From assembly GCF_019343475.1 (NCBI RefSeq), contig NZ_CP072453.1:62001-126000 (forward strand): a stretch of 64,000 bases of DNA, written 5' to 3'. A model generated the notes under the pieces. The model was not told where the DNA came from and made no database searches. It worked only from the letters and a program-made list of their open reading frames with translations. Below are positions 63,833 to 64,000 of this stretch, in pieces. Each line of letters opens with the position of its first letter. Positions within the stretch are counted from its first letter, which is position 1. The DNA comes from Providencia sp. R33 (lineage in GTDB: Bacteria; Pseudomonadota; Gammaproteobacteria; Enterobacterales; Enterobacteriaceae). Made by a program: the position numbers and the translations under genes.

Positions 63833-64000
63833 GTGAAGAAAATCTTATTAAGCACATTTTTTGTATTAGGCTCATTTCTTTTGATGTCTGCAAATGCGGC
63901 TATACCAGCACCTGAAGGTACGGGAGATGGTGGCATTTATGAAATGGACGAAATGAAAAAGCTGATATGTGACGATCATAATGATAAACAAAAGTGTGAA
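63833..64000 (+). CDS. Secreted small protein, start only (window edge)
   Basis: GTG 63833 with AGGGGG four bases upstream. MKKILLSTFFVLGSFLLMSANA is a clear signal peptide; the mature part begins AIPAPEGTGDGGIYEMDEMKKLICDD and is cut by the window end. It lies after the tail chaperones, before the expected tape measure gene, and may be a moron or superinfection-exclusion protein. 63728-63832 shows no gene. Confidence 0.65.
   Translation, partial: MKKILLSTFFVLGSFLLMSANAAIPAPEGTGDGGIYEMDEMKKLICDDHNDKQKCE

Larger units (their letters stand above)
32207..64000. mobile_element. Lambdoid siphovirus-like prophage, left part (right end outside window)
   Basis: Starts at the surE break and runs to the window edge with integrase, excisionase, early-left operon, immunity region, replication, nin-like, antitermination, lysis, packaging, head and tail genes in lambda order. 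Intact reading frames of all recognised structural genes up to the tail chaperones suggest an inducible prophage. The left boundary is taken from the loss of SurE coding at about 32210; the exact att core cannot be fixed without the right end. Confidence 0.95.

Overview
The window is a chromosome segment of a gammaproteobacterium of the Morganellaceae, most likely Providencia. The 16S sequence has Providencia-like variable regions, the 23S gene carries a helix-25 intervening sequence of the kind known in Proteus and Providencia, and the host proteins resemble but are not identical to those of E. coli. It falls into a conserved host part (1 to about 32,206) and the left part of a lambdoid prophage (about 32,207 to the end, right end not reached).

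Host part. Positions 1-4,880 hold bamD (partial, minus strand), rluD, pgeF and the heat-shock disaggregase clpB with a sigma-32 promoter. A complete rRNA operon (16S, tRNA-Glu, 23S, 5S) with P1/P2 promoters and a terminator follows (4,970-10,730). Positions 10,730-12,600 contain no gene but a hierarchical tandem repeat of about 222 bp in four copies. Next come a YafD-like EEP-family protein, a DUF1287 secreted protein, and a small sulfur module: an SQR-like flavoprotein, a DUF1641 protein and methionine gamma-lyase. A ProY-like permease and queE/queD (7-deazaguanine synthesis) come before the assimilatory sulfate reduction cluster cysJIH-cysG-cysDNC. The siroheme synthase gene lies inside that cluster. 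The host part ends with ftsB-ispD-ispF-truD and the first nine codons of surE.

Prophage. The element joins the chromosome inside the truD/surE overlap, leaving truD intact and cutting surE after codon 9. From the left end: three 17-bp candidate integrase arm sites, a tyrosine integrase, an AlpA-like excisionase convergent with it, and a leftward early operon. That operon carries small proteins, an HTH-plus-nuclease-fold protein, SSB, a protein of unknown function, a RecE-like exonuclease, an Nmad5-like protein, a 27-unit pentapeptide-repeat protein and an arginine-rich N-like protein. The immunity region has a LexA-type CI repressor, Cro, paired PL/PR promoters with matching operators, and nutL/nutR sites with boxA and a covarying boxB hairpin. 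The rightward early operon has CII, a GIY-YIG (T5orf172) protein, a DnaT-like initiator, a DnaC-like loader, NinB, an HNH/NUMOD4 endonuclease, two Lar-like zinc ribbons, NinG and a Q-like protein. The late region has a late promoter and terminator, two holin-like proteins, an M15 endolysin, Rz/Rz1, a KTSC protein, Rha, terminase, DUF4055 portal, MuF protein, scaffold, capsid, neck and tail-tube genes, an HslV-like N-terminal-nucleophile hydrolase, and tail chaperones joined by a -1 frameshift site. This is a siphovirus-like layout with lambda-type antitermination (nut/N and Q); at least eight intrinsic terminators sit between late genes.

The items most worth following are the N/nut system, the surE junction, the post-rrn repeat array, the HslV-like protein in the tail operon, the HTH-nuclease protein, the unknown gene beside the exonuclease, and the methionine-lyase/SQR module. 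All functional calls come from reading protein motifs and comparing with remembered family members. No database search was possible.
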